64,000 bases of DNA from Arenibacter arenosicollis (GTDB lineage Bacteria > Bacteroidota > Bacteroidia > Flavobacteriales > Flavobacteriaceae): positions 1-64,000 of the forward strand of contig NZ_JACLHY010000019.1 of the NCBI RefSeq assembly GCF_014397245.1, in the 5' to 3' direction. The notes beneath the pieces were generated by a model, which was not told the DNA's origin, did no database searches, and worked only from the letters and a program-made list of their open reading frames with translations. A program made the position numbers and the translations under genes. This document shows, one piece after another, positions 8,535-16,828 of this stretch; positions within the stretch are counted from its first letter, which is position 1; the number at the start of each line of letters is the position of its first letter.

Positions 8535-8882
8535 CTACTGATCCGACCATACGCCAAGTTCGTTTCCGGAAGGGTCTTTAAAATGGAATCTTCGTCCGCC
8601 AGGAAAGGAAAAGATATCTTTGGAAATTTCATCCCCACTTTCCACAATTTTATTTTTTATGGTGTCAAGACTACTATGGTATAATATAGCCAATGCACCA
8701 TTTTCAATTTCATTATTTGTCTTTTCAAATCCACCTTCAATTCCACTGTTGGAGAAAGCTACATAAGTGGGTCCATAATCTGTAAAGTTCCAATCAAAGG
8801 AGGTTTCATAGAACTTCTTTATTTCTTCGAGGTCCTTTGCTTTGAATTCTATATAGTTGATATGCTTGTCTTTGGCTTTCAT
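8535..8882 (-). CDS. VOC (glyoxalase/bleomycin-resistance fold) protein
   Basis: The 115-residue single-domain VOC protein has the two beta-alpha-beta-beta-beta modules: INYIEFKAKDLEEIKKFYET, then GPTYVAFSNSGIEGGF, and the second half ending RFHFKDPSGNELGVWSD, with the metal-ligand Glu in GNELGV. The function within this broad superfamily cannot be assigned. It is the last gene of a three-gene minus-strand operon, 15 bp after the nucleoside hydrolase gene. Confidence 0.85.
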   Translation of the reverse strand: MKAKDKHINYIEFKAKDLEEIKKFYETSFDWNFTDYGPTYVAFSNSGIEGGFEKTNNEIENGALAILYHSSLDTIKNKIVESGDEISKDIFSFPGGRRFHFKDPSGNELGVWSDQ

Positions 8883-8897
8883 TTAAGGGAGTAGTTT

Positions 8898-9872
8898 TTA
8901 ATTGGACTCTAGTTGCAGAATTAGATTATCCATGGTTTTGGCAATGACCTCCGGATTTATATTTTCCTTGATGGAAATATGAGCGTGATTTTTACCTTCT
9001 TTGCTTTGACCAAAATGCCATTCGTTACTCCCATCTTTCTTTACGGAAACACAACCATTGGTGTTGAGGTTGAAAAACTGGGAACTTGTATCCTTATCCA
9101 AAAGTATTACCGATGCTTGGTCCCAGGCAGGTCGGCCAGTGAAATTGTTATAAAGTTCATAGCTTCGGTATACAGGATTGGAGGTGTTTAATTTCGACTT
9201 TAAATAATCTCCGCCTGTAATAATTTGATTTCCCAATTCCCAGCCGCAAAAAATAACTTCCTTTTCCCAATTGTCAAGGCAATACACCGTGGAGGCCGGA
9301 TCTGGGCGATGAAAATTGGCTTCCAAGCCCTTTGGATATGTTCCGCCCATACAAAGCCATTTTTTTACTTTTTTGTTCACGAGTTCTTTTCCTTTCAATG
9401 GGGAAATTTCATCGCCTTCAGATTTCAACAAATTTTGAAGACTGGTCAAATGCCCAATGGTAACTATAACAACTGAATTGTCCTTGCTTTCGTGTAGAAG
9501 CTTTCGGTATAGTTCCGCAGCTTCAGTGGTTTGATCTATTGAAGTTATGGCGTGTGGAAATTCTTCACTAATCTGCCTGGTGTATTTGGAAAAATTAGCG
9601 AGATTATCCTGTTGTTTCAAAAAGCCAATCGGGATATCCGCCTGGTTGTAAAAGGTGTTTATGGCGTCTACACATTGATAAGAATAATTGTCGGAACTGG
9701 TGACTATCACCCCAATTAAATCTATTTTTCCCAGTTTCTGATAGGAATGCAACATGGCCAAAGCTTGTACATCATCAACATCGGAATCAATGTCCGTATC
9801 CAGAATAACCTTGGTTTGAGCGGTACAATGGATAGTTAGTAAGATCAGGGGAAGCCAAAGTATTGTTTTCAT
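8898..9872 (-). CDS. Exported nucleoside hydrolase-like protein
   Basis: The 324-residue protein begins with a signal peptide (LWLPLILLTIHCTAQ) and then shows the calcium-binding motif of inosine-uridine nucleoside hydrolases, VILDTDIDSDVDDVQALAML. The later segments IVTIGHLTSLQNLL and CMGGTYPKG match the family order (family consensus LxxGPLTN). Classical members split ribonucleosides into base and ribose. Exported Bacteroidota homologues are often DUF1593-like or of unknown substrate. The gene is 18 bp after an exported lipoprotein gene and 15 bp before the VOC gene. Confidence 0.8.
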   Translation of the reverse strand: MKTILWLPLILLTIHCTAQTKVILDTDIDSDVDDVQALAMLHSYQKLGKIDLIGVIVTSSDNYSYQCVDAINTFYNQADIPIGFLKQQDNLANFSKYTRQISEEFPHAITSIDQTTEAAELYRKLLHESKDNSVVIVTIGHLTSLQNLLKSEGDEISPLKGKELVNKKVKKWLCMGGTYPKGLEANFHRPDPASTVYCLDNWEKEVIFCGWELGNQIITGGDYLKSKLNTSNPVYRSYELYNNFTGRPAWDQASVILLDKDTSSQFFNLNTNGCVSVKKDGSNEWHFGQSKEGKNHAHISIKENINPEVIAKTMDNLILQLESN

Positions 9873-9890
9873 AAATGATTATGGGATGAA

Positions 9891-10856
9891 TTATTCTTGG
9901 ACTGAAAACGTTTTTAACATCCCTTTTTTCATAGTATTGGGCACTTCTGAGATAAAGGCGTAAAAACCTGGTTCAAGATCCACTTTGAAATAACCAATGC
10001 TACCGGCAGGACTATCATTAACGCCTCCCAAAAAAGTAACGCCTTCTGGGGCGGGGGTGATAAGTCCTTTGGGATCGGCCCAATTCATCCAACTTTCAAG
10101 AGCCTCAAGATTGGTGGTATCCGCTAATTTAACCAAATTTACATCATGTCCTACAAAATTTTCATGTACAACTTGGTCTTTAAATTCTACGGAAAAGACT
10201 TGTGGACCTTTTGTAATGGATCCACTATAGTTAATGCCTTCAGTACTGGAAATAGTAATAATTGTAGTAGGAGAAGGAGGCGAAATGGTACTTTTTTCAT
10301 TAGATACAATGATTGGTTTTGCCATGCCCATCGAGGAATGAAATTTTCCATTGGGCATTTTTACGTAACACTCCAAAATGTAATATCCAGGTTCCAATTT
10401 AACTGTAGTAGTACTGTTCTTATTTGGTGAAACCAGTCCAGATCCTCCTGAAAATACTACTTCAAAAAACCATGCGGGTAGATTGTTGAATTCGGCATAA
10501 CCTGCTTCTGTTTTTCCTTCATTAATTAAATCCATTCCCTTGTCGAAGGGTGGAAAGACTTCATTTTTTGTGTCTTGGATCGTCTTGCCTTCGGGATATT
10601 TGTCCAGTAAAAAGAAATGTGTTTCTGTAGATTTGTTTTGATAATTAAAAGTATTCCAGCCATATGGAATTGTATCGGGGCTTTTAAAGTCCATAACCGT
10701 TGTTGTGATCTGGACAATGCTATCCTTTTTGGCAACTAATTTTTCGTCTGTGTTAGCTTTTTTATCCGGGCCACAACTGTGCAGTATAAACGCTGAAATA
10801 ATTAATATTTTAACTGTATTTCCGTGGGTTTTAAAGAAGGGTTGTAGTGCTTTCAT
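9891..10856 (-). CDS. Lipoprotein of unknown function with two similar halves
   Basis: The 321-residue product starts with a lipoprotein signal (ILIISAFILHSC, modified Cys followed by GPDKK). It has two similar halves: each has a segment with VxLEPGYYILE or VDLEPGFYAFI, preceded by a glycine-rich strand (FSGGSGLVS / FLGGVNDSPAG) and followed by a C-terminal strand. This suggests a duplicated beta-sandwich; family not recognised. It heads the operon with the nucleoside hydrolase and VOC genes. A decayed fragment of a homologue lies at about 13130-13225. ATG 10856 is preferred over 10874 because it gives a shorter signal peptide. Confidence 0.65.
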   Translation of the reverse strand: MKALQPFFKTHGNTVKILIISAFILHSCGPDKKANTDEKLVAKKDSIVQITTTVMDFKSPDTIPYGWNTFNYQNKSTETHFFLLDKYPEGKTIQDTKNEVFPPFDKGMDLINEGKTEAGYAEFNNLPAWFFEVVFSGGSGLVSPNKNSTTTVKLEPGYYILECYVKMPNGKFHSSMGMAKPIIVSNEKSTISPPSPTTIITISSTEGINYSGSITKGPQVFSVEFKDQVVHENFVGHDVNLVKLADTTNLEALESWMNWADPKGLITPAPEGVTFLGGVNDSPAGSIGYFKVDLEPGFYAFISEVPNTMKKGMLKTFSVQE

Positions 10857-11227
10857 AGTTGTAGTTTTTTCCAATGTATATAGTGTAAAACTCTAGCGGG
10901 CATTTCATAATATGAACAGCACGCCAAGGTATGTTCAAATCTATACTTTGGGGAATCTTTTGACCGGAGGGAGTTTTGGAGGGGGAATTTGTTGAAACAA
11001 AATACGAATGAAATCAGTAAAAAGCAAATGTTAAAAGCTTAATTTAAAAGGTGTTGTGAAATCTATTTTTTATGACAGCTCTATATTCCATATGCAAATT
11101 AAATAATGCCATTCTACGATAACTTATTTATGATTGGTTCTTGGAAATGAAAATGCTTCTCATATTGGTACTCCCTCCACTAATCAATATCCCTTATTGC
11201 TTCCATGTAATTTAGATCATGTAGAGC
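10857..11227. other. Gene-free stretch upstream of the lipoprotein operon
   Basis: No open frame or strong hairpin was recognised in these 370 bp. The minus-strand promoter of the lipoprotein operon should lie in the left part. The stretch also holds the 3' end region of the SGNH hydrolase gene. Confidence 0.4.
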
Positions 11228-11944
11228 TTATTTTTGGAAATAATTAAAAATCCCATTCGCAATGATTTGATGCCCATCTGCATTTGGATGGTTTACCTGA
11301 GACATAAATTTTGAAATGCTATCTCCTTCTATAATTTTCTCTTGAAACAGGAGGTAGCTGTCCACAAGACCAACACCGTTCTCCTCGGCTAATTGCCTAA
11401 TTTGATTTTTGTGCTGTTCCAAAACATTATTGGTTTCCATAATGTTTATTCTTTGGTCGGGGGAAGGCGTTAAAAGAATTATTTTAATTCCTTTTTTTAA
11501 AGCTTTACTAATCATTTTGTTCCATGCGTCATATGATATTGCAAGTCCAACCCCTGTATCGTTTAAGGCATAATCCAAGAAAAGAACGTCAGGTTTATGG
11601 TTTAGGACTTCGGACTCAAACCGTTGGGCTCCGCTTACTGAATTTTCACCACCAATGGAGGTATTTATAATGTTGACCACTGCAAATGGATATTGTTCTT
11701 TAATTCTTTTTAGTAGTTGAAATGGATAGGAGTCCAAGGTATTGACATCAGGTGTCCTAAAATATCCTGCCGGAACCGAATGCCCGTGAAAAACTAAATT
11801 TATCGTTCTATTTTCCGGCCATTTTTTATCAAGTTGTTCTTTAATATCCTTTAAATAATCTGAAGGAGTGGCAATCTTGTTTTGAGCATTTGTAAACCAG
11901 GAAAATAGTAATGTTATTACTATGGTGAATTTTATTTTTTTCAT
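11228..11944 (-). CDS. Exported SGNH/GDSL-type hydrolase
   Basis: The 238-residue protein has a cleavable signal peptide (KKIKFTIVITLLFSWFTNAQ) and the SGNH blocks: FHGHSVPAG with the nucleophile Ser56 (block I, GHS instead of GDS), NTSIGGENS (Gly block), DYALNDTG with Asn128 (block III) and NHPNADGHQIIA with the Asp and His of block V. Members deacylate esters, often acetyl groups on glycans, in the periplasm. An upstream extension to 11986 is possible, but ATG 11944 places the signal peptide correctly. It is monocistronic. The substrate is unknown. Confidence 0.83.
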   Translation of the reverse strand: MKKIKFTIVITLLFSWFTNAQNKIATPSDYLKDIKEQLDKKWPENRTINLVFHGHSVPAGYFRTPDVNTLDSYPFQLLKRIKEQYPFAVVNIINTSIGGENSVSGAQRFESEVLNHKPDVLFLDYALNDTGVGLAISYDAWNKMISKALKKGIKIILLTPSPDQRINIMETNNVLEQHKNQIRQLAEENGVGLVDSYLLFQEKIIEGDSISKFMSQVNHPNADGHQIIANGIFNYFQK

Positions 11945-12073
11945 TTCGTTTGTTCTCAAAAGGGTTACAAAGAGGTTTAAAGCCACACAAAACCATGTTG
12001 AAAAGGTTTGAGCAATGGCGTCATTGGTTTAGGATATCTTTTTATTAATGGATACATTTCTTATAAATAAAAA

Positions 12074-12988
12074 TTATAGTAGCTCCATTTTTACCCAAAA
12101 AGACCAAATTAAAAATAAAGTAATGCACAGAGTGATTCCATATAGCAGAAGAATGGCAAGCATTCTTAAAAGAGTCTTTAACCAGCTACGTTTGTAGAGG
12201 TGTAATTTTCCGAAAAATAGGTAAATAGGTATGGATGCCATTAAGTAATTTTCCGGATAATAAGTACGAATGGGGAATATAAGTTTGAGACAAATGATTA
12301 CGATAAACAATAGGAAAACGAAAGTGTGTTGATTTATGGCTAGGACCAGGTGACTATAATAATATTTTTTGCTTTTTCTAAATATCATCCACAGGAAGAA
12401 TGCGTAAACGGGCATAAGAAAGAATAGGGACCACGAAACGAATTTAAGGAAGCTATCCATATACATTTTAGGATTATTTAAGACCTTTCTTAGGGCATTG
12501 GACAATTTCTCAGGTGCAATGGGTGTATTGCCAAAATTTAATTGGTTGGTACCTAAGGAATCGGCAGAAGTATTATTGTGGTTGACCTGTTTATCAATAG
12601 ATAGGTTTATTTCCTGTTTGTCTATTTCACTAATTTGAATTTTTCTTCCAGCATAGATAGACAATAACAAAAAGAATATGAAGCTCATAAATATATAAAG
12701 CCTAAACGGTGACATATACCTTGCCCGATAACCACTTAAATATTCTTCTACGAATTTTCCGGGACGGAAGATTAAAGATGACATGGATTTCCATATCCTG
12801 GTATCAAAGGCAAAAATATTTCCTACAAGATCAACAATTAAAAAACGAAAGGGTTTTTCAAATTCGTATACAGACTGACCGCAATTAGGACAGTATTTAC
12901 CTGTAAATTGTGTTTTACAGTTCTTACATTCGGCATTTTCCAGTTTTTCTAAGGTCTCTTCGGAATTAATTTTGTTTCGCTCGGTCAT
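12074..12988 (-). CDS. DUF3667 zinc-ribbon membrane protein
   Basis: The 304-residue protein starts with a zinc ribbon (CKNCKTQFTGKYCPNCGQS, four Cys) and continues FRFLIVDLVGNIFAFDTRIW, LIFRPGKFVEEYLSGYRARY and SPFRLYIFMSFIFFLLLS, the order typical of DUF3667 proteins in Bacteroidota. Four to five membrane helices follow. The function of the family is not established. Confidence 0.88.
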   Translation of the reverse strand: MTERNKINSEETLEKLENAECKNCKTQFTGKYCPNCGQSVYEFEKPFRFLIVDLVGNIFAFDTRIWKSMSSLIFRPGKFVEEYLSGYRARYMSPFRLYIFMSFIFFLLLSIYAGRKIQISEIDKQEINLSIDKQVNHNNTSADSLGTNQLNFGNTPIAPEKLSNALRKVLNNPKMYMDSFLKFVSWSLFFLMPVYAFFLWMIFRKSKKYYYSHLVLAINQHTFVFLLFIVIICLKLIFPIRTYYPENYLMASIPIYLFFGKLHLYKRSWLKTLLRMLAILLLYGITLCITLFLIWSFWVKMELL

Positions 12989-13129
12989 TTTAAAAGGTCT
13001 TTTGTTTTAGGTGATTGGCCATATGGACAAAATGGAACACTGCGAAATGAACAATAGTTGGCTCTATCTGGTTTGGACCTAACAGTTTGGGAAAGTTGTA
13101 ATCCCCAGTTCTAAATTAGCCTATACATT

Positions 13130-13225
13130 ATACCCGCTGGTTTTACCAAATTTACATCATTTCCCAGAAAGATTTCATGGGCAATATTAGCTTAGAATTC
13201 TACAGTAAAACATGACTCCCCAGTA
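13130..13225 (-). pseudogene. Fragment of a second copy of the two-half lipoprotein
   Basis: Reading the minus strand gives CFTVEF, a stop, then ANIAHEIFLGNDVNLVKPAG. This aligns with VFSVEFKDQVVHENFVGHDVNLVKLAD of the lipoprotein gene at 9891-10856, and the DNA is alike over the same span (ACCAAATTTACATCAT is identical). An in-frame stop and loss of both flanks show decay. It indicates a former tandem or nearby duplicate separated by about 3 kb of other genes. Confidence 0.7.
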
Positions 13226-13438
13226 CTGTGTCAACTTTAATCATTATCTTAAGTATCTCTACCAATGATCGGACATTTTTATATTTGAACAAAAACTTTA
13301 CCCATATAGGTTGAGGTGATGGTCGGGTTTTTATGTAGTACCATCAAAAGCAGCTATGGAGATAGAAGCTAATTCCTGATTATTTTTTAAGATGTGGGCT
13401 CCTCCCTCGAATTGCAATAAAATATTTACACTTTTTTC

Positions 13439-13446
13439 TATCTTTA
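13439..13446 (+). promoter_or_regulatory. Candidate -7 box before the RsbQ-like gene
   Basis: TATCTTTA resembles the Bacteroidota -7 consensus TAnnTTTG, 15 bp before the ATG at 13461. A TTG at 13413-13415 sits about 23 bp upstream, slightly far for the -33 element (usual spacing 19-21). Confidence 0.35.
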
Positions 13447-13460
13447 AAAAAAAATTGAAC

Positions 13461-14270
13461 ATGGATGTTTTAAAAAGGAATAATGTAAATATTATTGGAA
13501 AGGGAAGTCAGGTTATCATGTTTGCCCATGGCTTTGGATGCGATCAGGTTATGTGGAGATATATTACCCCAGCTTTTGAAGAGGATTATAAATTGGTTTT
13601 GTTTGATTATGTGGGCTGTGGTAAATCCGATATCGGCCAATATAATGAGGATCGTTACGGCTCTCTTCATGGTTATGCACAAGATGTTCTAGAAATTTGC
13701 AATACACTAAGCCTAGAAAATGTTATCTTGGTGGGGCATTCCGTAAGTTCCATGATTGGCATGTTGGCCTCAATTCAACAACCGGAATTGTTCCGTTCAT
13801 TGATTCTGGTGTGTCCTTCCCCTTGTTATATTAATAAGCCTGGCTATACAGGAGGCTTTGAGGAAAAGGATTTACTAGAACTTATGGAGGTCATGGAAAA
13901 CAATTATGTTGGCTGGGCTAGTTTTTTGGCGCCCGTGGTTATGAAAAATACAGAAAGACCGGAACTGGTTCAGGAGCTTGGAGAAAGTTTTTGTTCTATG
14001 GATAAAGAAATAACGGGAAATTTTGCCAAAGTCACTTTTTTTTCGGATAATAGGAAAGATCTTCCTAAGGTAAAGGTTCCTAGCCTCATTCTTCAGTGTA
14101 CCGAAGATGATATTGCCAGTGACAAGGTGGGCGCATATGTTCAGGATAATCTAAGGCACTCTGAAATATATCATATGAAGGCTACTGGACATTGCCCACA
14201 TATGAGTGATCCCGAAGAAACGATTAAATACATAAAGCAATATTTACAAAAAGAAAATATTTCTGCCTAG
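13461..14270 (+). CDS. rsbQ: RsbQ-like alpha/beta hydrolase
   Basis: The 269-residue protein is an alpha/beta hydrolase very close to RsbQ of Bacillus and related to plant D14/KAI2 receptors. Segments that match RsbQ are FAHGFGCDQVMWRYITPAFE, LFDYVGCGKSD, GYAQDVLEIC, VGHSVSSMIGMLASIQQPEL (nucleophile Ser94), VCPSPCYIN, FFSDNRKDLPKVKVPSLILQ and ATGHCPHMS (His244); the acid is Asp216 or Asp217. In Bacillus, RsbQ works with the PAS-domain phosphatase RsbP in energy-stress signalling. Here the next gene, 25 bp downstream, is a PAS histidine kinase. ATG 13461 is used; upstream codons back to 13392 look non-coding. Confidence 0.9.
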   Translation: MDVLKRNNVNIIGKGSQVIMFAHGFGCDQVMWRYITPAFEEDYKLVLFDYVGCGKSDIGQYNEDRYGSLHGYAQDVLEICNTLSLENVILVGHSVSSMIGMLASIQQPELFRSLILVCPSPCYINKPGYTGGFEEKDLLELMEVMENNYVGWASFLAPVVMKNTERPELVQELGESFCSMDKEITGNFAKVTFFSDNRKDLPKVKVPSLILQCTEDDIASDKVGAYVQDNLRHSEIYHMKATGHCPHMSDPEETIKYIKQYLQKENISA

Positions 14271-14295
14271 TTGAACGATTGAATTAAATGAATCT

Positions 14296-15474
14296 GTGAA
14301 TTTTAAACCCCCGTGCTATATTTTTTCTTTTTCGGTAGATGGTAATCTAGCACACATAAACCAGTTGATGCTTAGTCATTTGGAATATGATGAATTGGAA
14401 GTCATTGGTCGCCTCCGCTTTGAAGACTTACTTACTGGTGGTAGCCGGATTTTTTATAAGACCCATTTTTTGCCAATGTTATTGATGCAGGGTAAGGTAG
14501 ATGAAATGTTCCTGTCCTTAAGTTCCAAATCTGGCAAGGAATATCCAGTTCTTATGAATATGGTCCTATCGGGTAATTCGGACACTCCGACGGTAGATGC
14601 CGTAGGTCTTCATATGGCTAAACGCAATAAGTACGAGAAAGGAATTCTTGAGGCCAAGCAAGCAGCAGAAAAGGCACTTAAGGAGAACGATGTGTTGTTG
14701 AAAATGAAGGCCGAGTTGGAAAGGCACCAGGAATTACTGGAACAACAATTACGGGAATTAAAACGTATTAATAAGGAGCATGTGGAATTTAATAAAGTAC
14801 TTGCCCATGATATGCAGGAACCTTTGCGTAAAATACAACTATTTGCAGGTCTCCTTGAAGGGAAGACTGAGAAAGAGGGAGTTGGGGAAGAATTTGGATC
14901 CTATCTTAAGAAACTTCAGGGTCTTTCAGAATATTCGCGTGACTTATTGATGCGGTTACAGCACTATCATTCCTTGGAAAGTAGGATTAACAACTTCACC
15001 ACGGGCAACTTGGAAGAAATGATTCAAGCGGCCATCTCAAAGCTGAGTATCCCGGAGATTCAGCCAGATTTGACCCACTTGAGGGTAAAGGATGTCCGTG
15101 GAGATATACCAAGACTGACATGGGTATTGAAGGAATTATTGGCCAACGCATACCAATTCCGAACCCAAGGGAAACCCTTGTACATCGAAATTTCATCAGA
15201 CTTGATCAAGGATAATTATTATAAGACTGTACAAGACGCCTACAGGTATACGGACTTTATCCAAATACGGATTAAGGACAATTCCCAAGGATTTCCGATT
15301 AACGATCAAGATAAAATTTTTGGACTTCTACAAAAATTTCATGTCGGAAGTGGCACAGGCTTGGGACTGGCTTATTGTAAAAAGATAGTTGATCTTCACT
15401 ATGGTCATATTTTAATAAAGGACATTGCTGGGGGAGGGTCGCAATTTACAATTTTACTACCCTACTTATCATGA
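14296..15474 (+). CDS. PAS-domain sensor histidine kinase paired with RsbQ-like protein
   Basis: The 392-residue soluble kinase begins with GTG 14296; the frame opens only at 14275 and the ATG at 14288 runs into a stop, so GTG is forced. Order: an N-terminal PAS domain (about 8-108) of the type seen next to SpoIIE phosphatases (FEDLLTGGSRIFYKTHFLP, then GKEYPVLMN), a coiled coil (about 115-165), HisKA with HDMQEPLRKI (phospho-acceptor His171), and a HATPase domain ending GTGLGLAYCKKIVDLHYGH and GGSQFTILLP. No membrane segment is visible. The PAS domain probably senses a small ligand made or delivered by the adjacent hydrolase; this is inferred from the RsbQ/RsbP precedent. Its stop overlaps an 11-codon frame. 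Confidence 0.88.
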   Translation: MNFKPPCYIFSFSVDGNLAHINQLMLSHLEYDELEVIGRLRFEDLLTGGSRIFYKTHFLPMLLMQGKVDEMFLSLSSKSGKEYPVLMNMVLSGNSDTPTVDAVGLHMAKRNKYEKGILEAKQAAEKALKENDVLLKMKAELERHQELLEQQLRELKRINKEHVEFNKVLAHDMQEPLRKIQLFAGLLEGKTEKEGVGEEFGSYLKKLQGLSEYSRDLLMRLQHYHSLESRINNFTTGNLEEMIQAAISKLSIPEIQPDLTHLRVKDVRGDIPRLTWVLKELLANAYQFRTQGKPLYIEISSDLIKDNYYKTVQDAYRYTDFIQIRIKDNSQGFPINDQDKIFGLLQKFHVGSGTGLGLAYCKKIVDLHYGHILIKDIAGGGSQFTILLPYLS

Positions 15475-15506
15475 GTAATAATGAACCCTTATACAAGGCG
15501 TTATGA
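15471..15506 (+). other. Eleven-codon frame overlapping the kinase stop (ATGA)
   Basis: ATG 15471 overlaps the TGA of the kinase (ATGA) and reads MSNNEPLYKAL before a stop. Kinases of this kind are often followed, with such coupling, by a short response regulator starting MSNNEP-like. This may be what is left of one, or chance. No homology could be seen downstream. Confidence 0.25.
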
Positions 15507-15635
15507 ATTTATAACTCTAAATCCATTTTTTTTGAATATATATAAGTTCTAAAGAAATTTATTTTATTATTTAAATAAATAATGATATTGAACCTAATAA
15601 GGGCATGAATATCACAATTCTGAACTTCCTTTCTT

Positions 15636-15643
15636 TATATTTG
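15636..15643 (+). promoter_or_regulatory. Candidate -7 box for ppnP
   Basis: TATATTTG matches the Bacteroidota TAnnTTTG consensus and ends 24 bp before ATG 15668, which supports that start over the upstream in-frame ATG at 15605. A good TTTG -33 element was not seen. Confidence 0.4.
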
Positions 15644-15667
15644 CGGCCTTACATTAAAGGAAAACTT

Positions 15668-15949
15668 ATGATCACGAGCAACGCATATTTTGATGGGACA
15701 GTAAAATCCTTAGGTTACACTTCTGCTACTGGAAAATCTACCATTGGTGTAATGGAACCAGGAGAGTATGAATTTGGAACCTCTGCCAAGGAAACCATGA
15801 TTGTCGTCGAAGGGGAATTAATAGCCTTGTTGCCAGGCGAATCCGAATGGAAATCGTTTAAGACTGGCACTTCTTTTAAAGTGGGGGCCAATACTTCTTT
15901 TAAGGTAAAATCGGTAGGGCAAACATCCTATTTGTGTCAATACGAATAA
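15668..15949 (+). CDS. ppnP: Pyrimidine/purine nucleoside phosphorylase (PpnP, DUF1255)
   Basis: The 93-residue protein matches the small cupin-fold PpnP/YaiE family along its length: NAYFDGTVKSLGY, STIGVMEPGEYEFGTS, ETMIVVEGEL, WKSFKTGTSFKVGANTSFKV and the C-terminal SYLCQYE. PpnP splits nucleosides with phosphate into base and ribose-1-phosphate, with broad specificity. Usual length is 93-95, which fits ATG 15668; the frame runs up to 15605. Monocistronic. Confidence 0.92.
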   Translation: MITSNAYFDGTVKSLGYTSATGKSTIGVMEPGEYEFGTSAKETMIVVEGELIALLPGESEWKSFKTGTSFKVGANTSFKVKSVGQTSYLCQYE

Positions 15950-16072
15950 AGGAAATTTTCTGATTTTAAGTTAATAGGCTAATAGATCAGTAAAAATTAC
16001 TAGTCTCTTATGACTATTTTAATTAATGGTTATTGGGGGTCGGTCTTGGTTTATTAGCAAGTTTCAATGGCT

Positions 16073-16510
16073 TTACATAATCTGGTTAAATTCCAGTTTT
16101 TCGCCATCCAGTCCTCGTATAGCAAAATATTTACACCCCTTTTCCCAAAAATTTAGGAATACAGGCTTTTCCTCTACCATTGTAAAACCCGCCTCTTTAA
16201 GTTCGTGAAATGCTTTTTCAACATCGGCCACATCAAAAGCTATGTGGTCCACATGGCCATCTTTGCGCGATTTTAATTCCAAAAGGTCGTTTTTGGTAAC
16301 CTGGTATAGCTCAATGATCACTCCCCTTTGTTCCATCATTGCCACAAGTATGGTGTCGTTCTCTTCCGGAACATCTACATGGGAATCCATGATCCTCTTA
16401 AAACCCAGGGATTCGTAAAATTCCAAAGAAGCCTTTAAGTTGGAAACAGGTAGTCCAAGGTGCTGCAGTCCGTTGAAATTGTCTTGGAGAAATGTTTTTC
16501 TTTGGCTCAT
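16073..16510 (-). CDS. VOC family protein (glyoxalase I-like)
   Basis: The 145-residue single-domain VOC protein shows GLQHLGLPVSNLKASLEFYE with the first metal His, VIIELYQV with a Glu ligand, GHVDHIAFDVADVEKAFHEL with the second His, and IRGLDGEKLEFNQI with the last Glu. All four metal ligands are therefore present, as in glyoxalase-like lactoylglutathione lyases. The substrate is not determined. It is transcribed alone. Confidence 0.87.
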   Translation of the reverse strand: MSQRKTFLQDNFNGLQHLGLPVSNLKASLEFYESLGFKRIMDSHVDVPEENDTILVAMMEQRGVIIELYQVTKNDLLELKSRKDGHVDHIAFDVADVEKAFHELKEAGFTMVEEKPVFLNFWEKGCKYFAIRGLDGEKLEFNQIM

Positions 16511-16828
16511 AAATATTCATTTTAATCTTGTATGTAAGATAACGAATTATTCGCATCGCCATTATTTTTGGACTTCGAATACTTCCTTCCTTTAAAATAA
16601 AAGGAGCTTGCGAAGGAGTTAACCCAGATCAATATTTATCGACTGTCAAAATACCCCGTTTAAAATTAGAATATTTCCTTATTCTTCAACAGCTGTTTTA
16701 AGTTTTTGTCAGCTTGTGTTTAGTGCTTTAATCCAGTCTTTTAGGTTTGGAACTATGTCAAATATAAAATCGTAATTTAGGCATTCCTCCATTTCTCAAA
16801 GAACCATTGTATTAATTTTGAAGCCATA
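16511..16828. other. Gene-free stretch with a weak hairpin
   Basis: No gene was recognised. A small inverted repeat TCCTTT (16588-16593) / AAAGGA (16600-16605) followed by GCGAAGGAGTTAACCC vaguely recalls the right end of the 223-bp repeats. TAATTTTG at 16813-16820 resembles a -7 box but lies only 8 bp before the next ATG. Confidence 0.35.

Larger units (their letters stand above)
12989..13460. other. Gene-free stretch with a pseudogene fragment and a promoter-like box
   Basis: It holds a decayed copy of the unknown lipoprotein (about 13130-13225, minus strand) and, at its right end, a TATCTTTA box 15 bp before the RsbQ-like start. No intact gene was found. Confidence 0.6.

Noticed and set aside
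8484-8684. 66-codon plus-strand frame
   Set aside because: It overlaps the VOC gene on the other strand and has no domain or start signal.
16588-16625. Degenerate solo copy of the 223-bp repeat
   Set aside because: Only a short hairpin and GAAGGAGTTAACC resemble the repeat end; too little similarity to support it.
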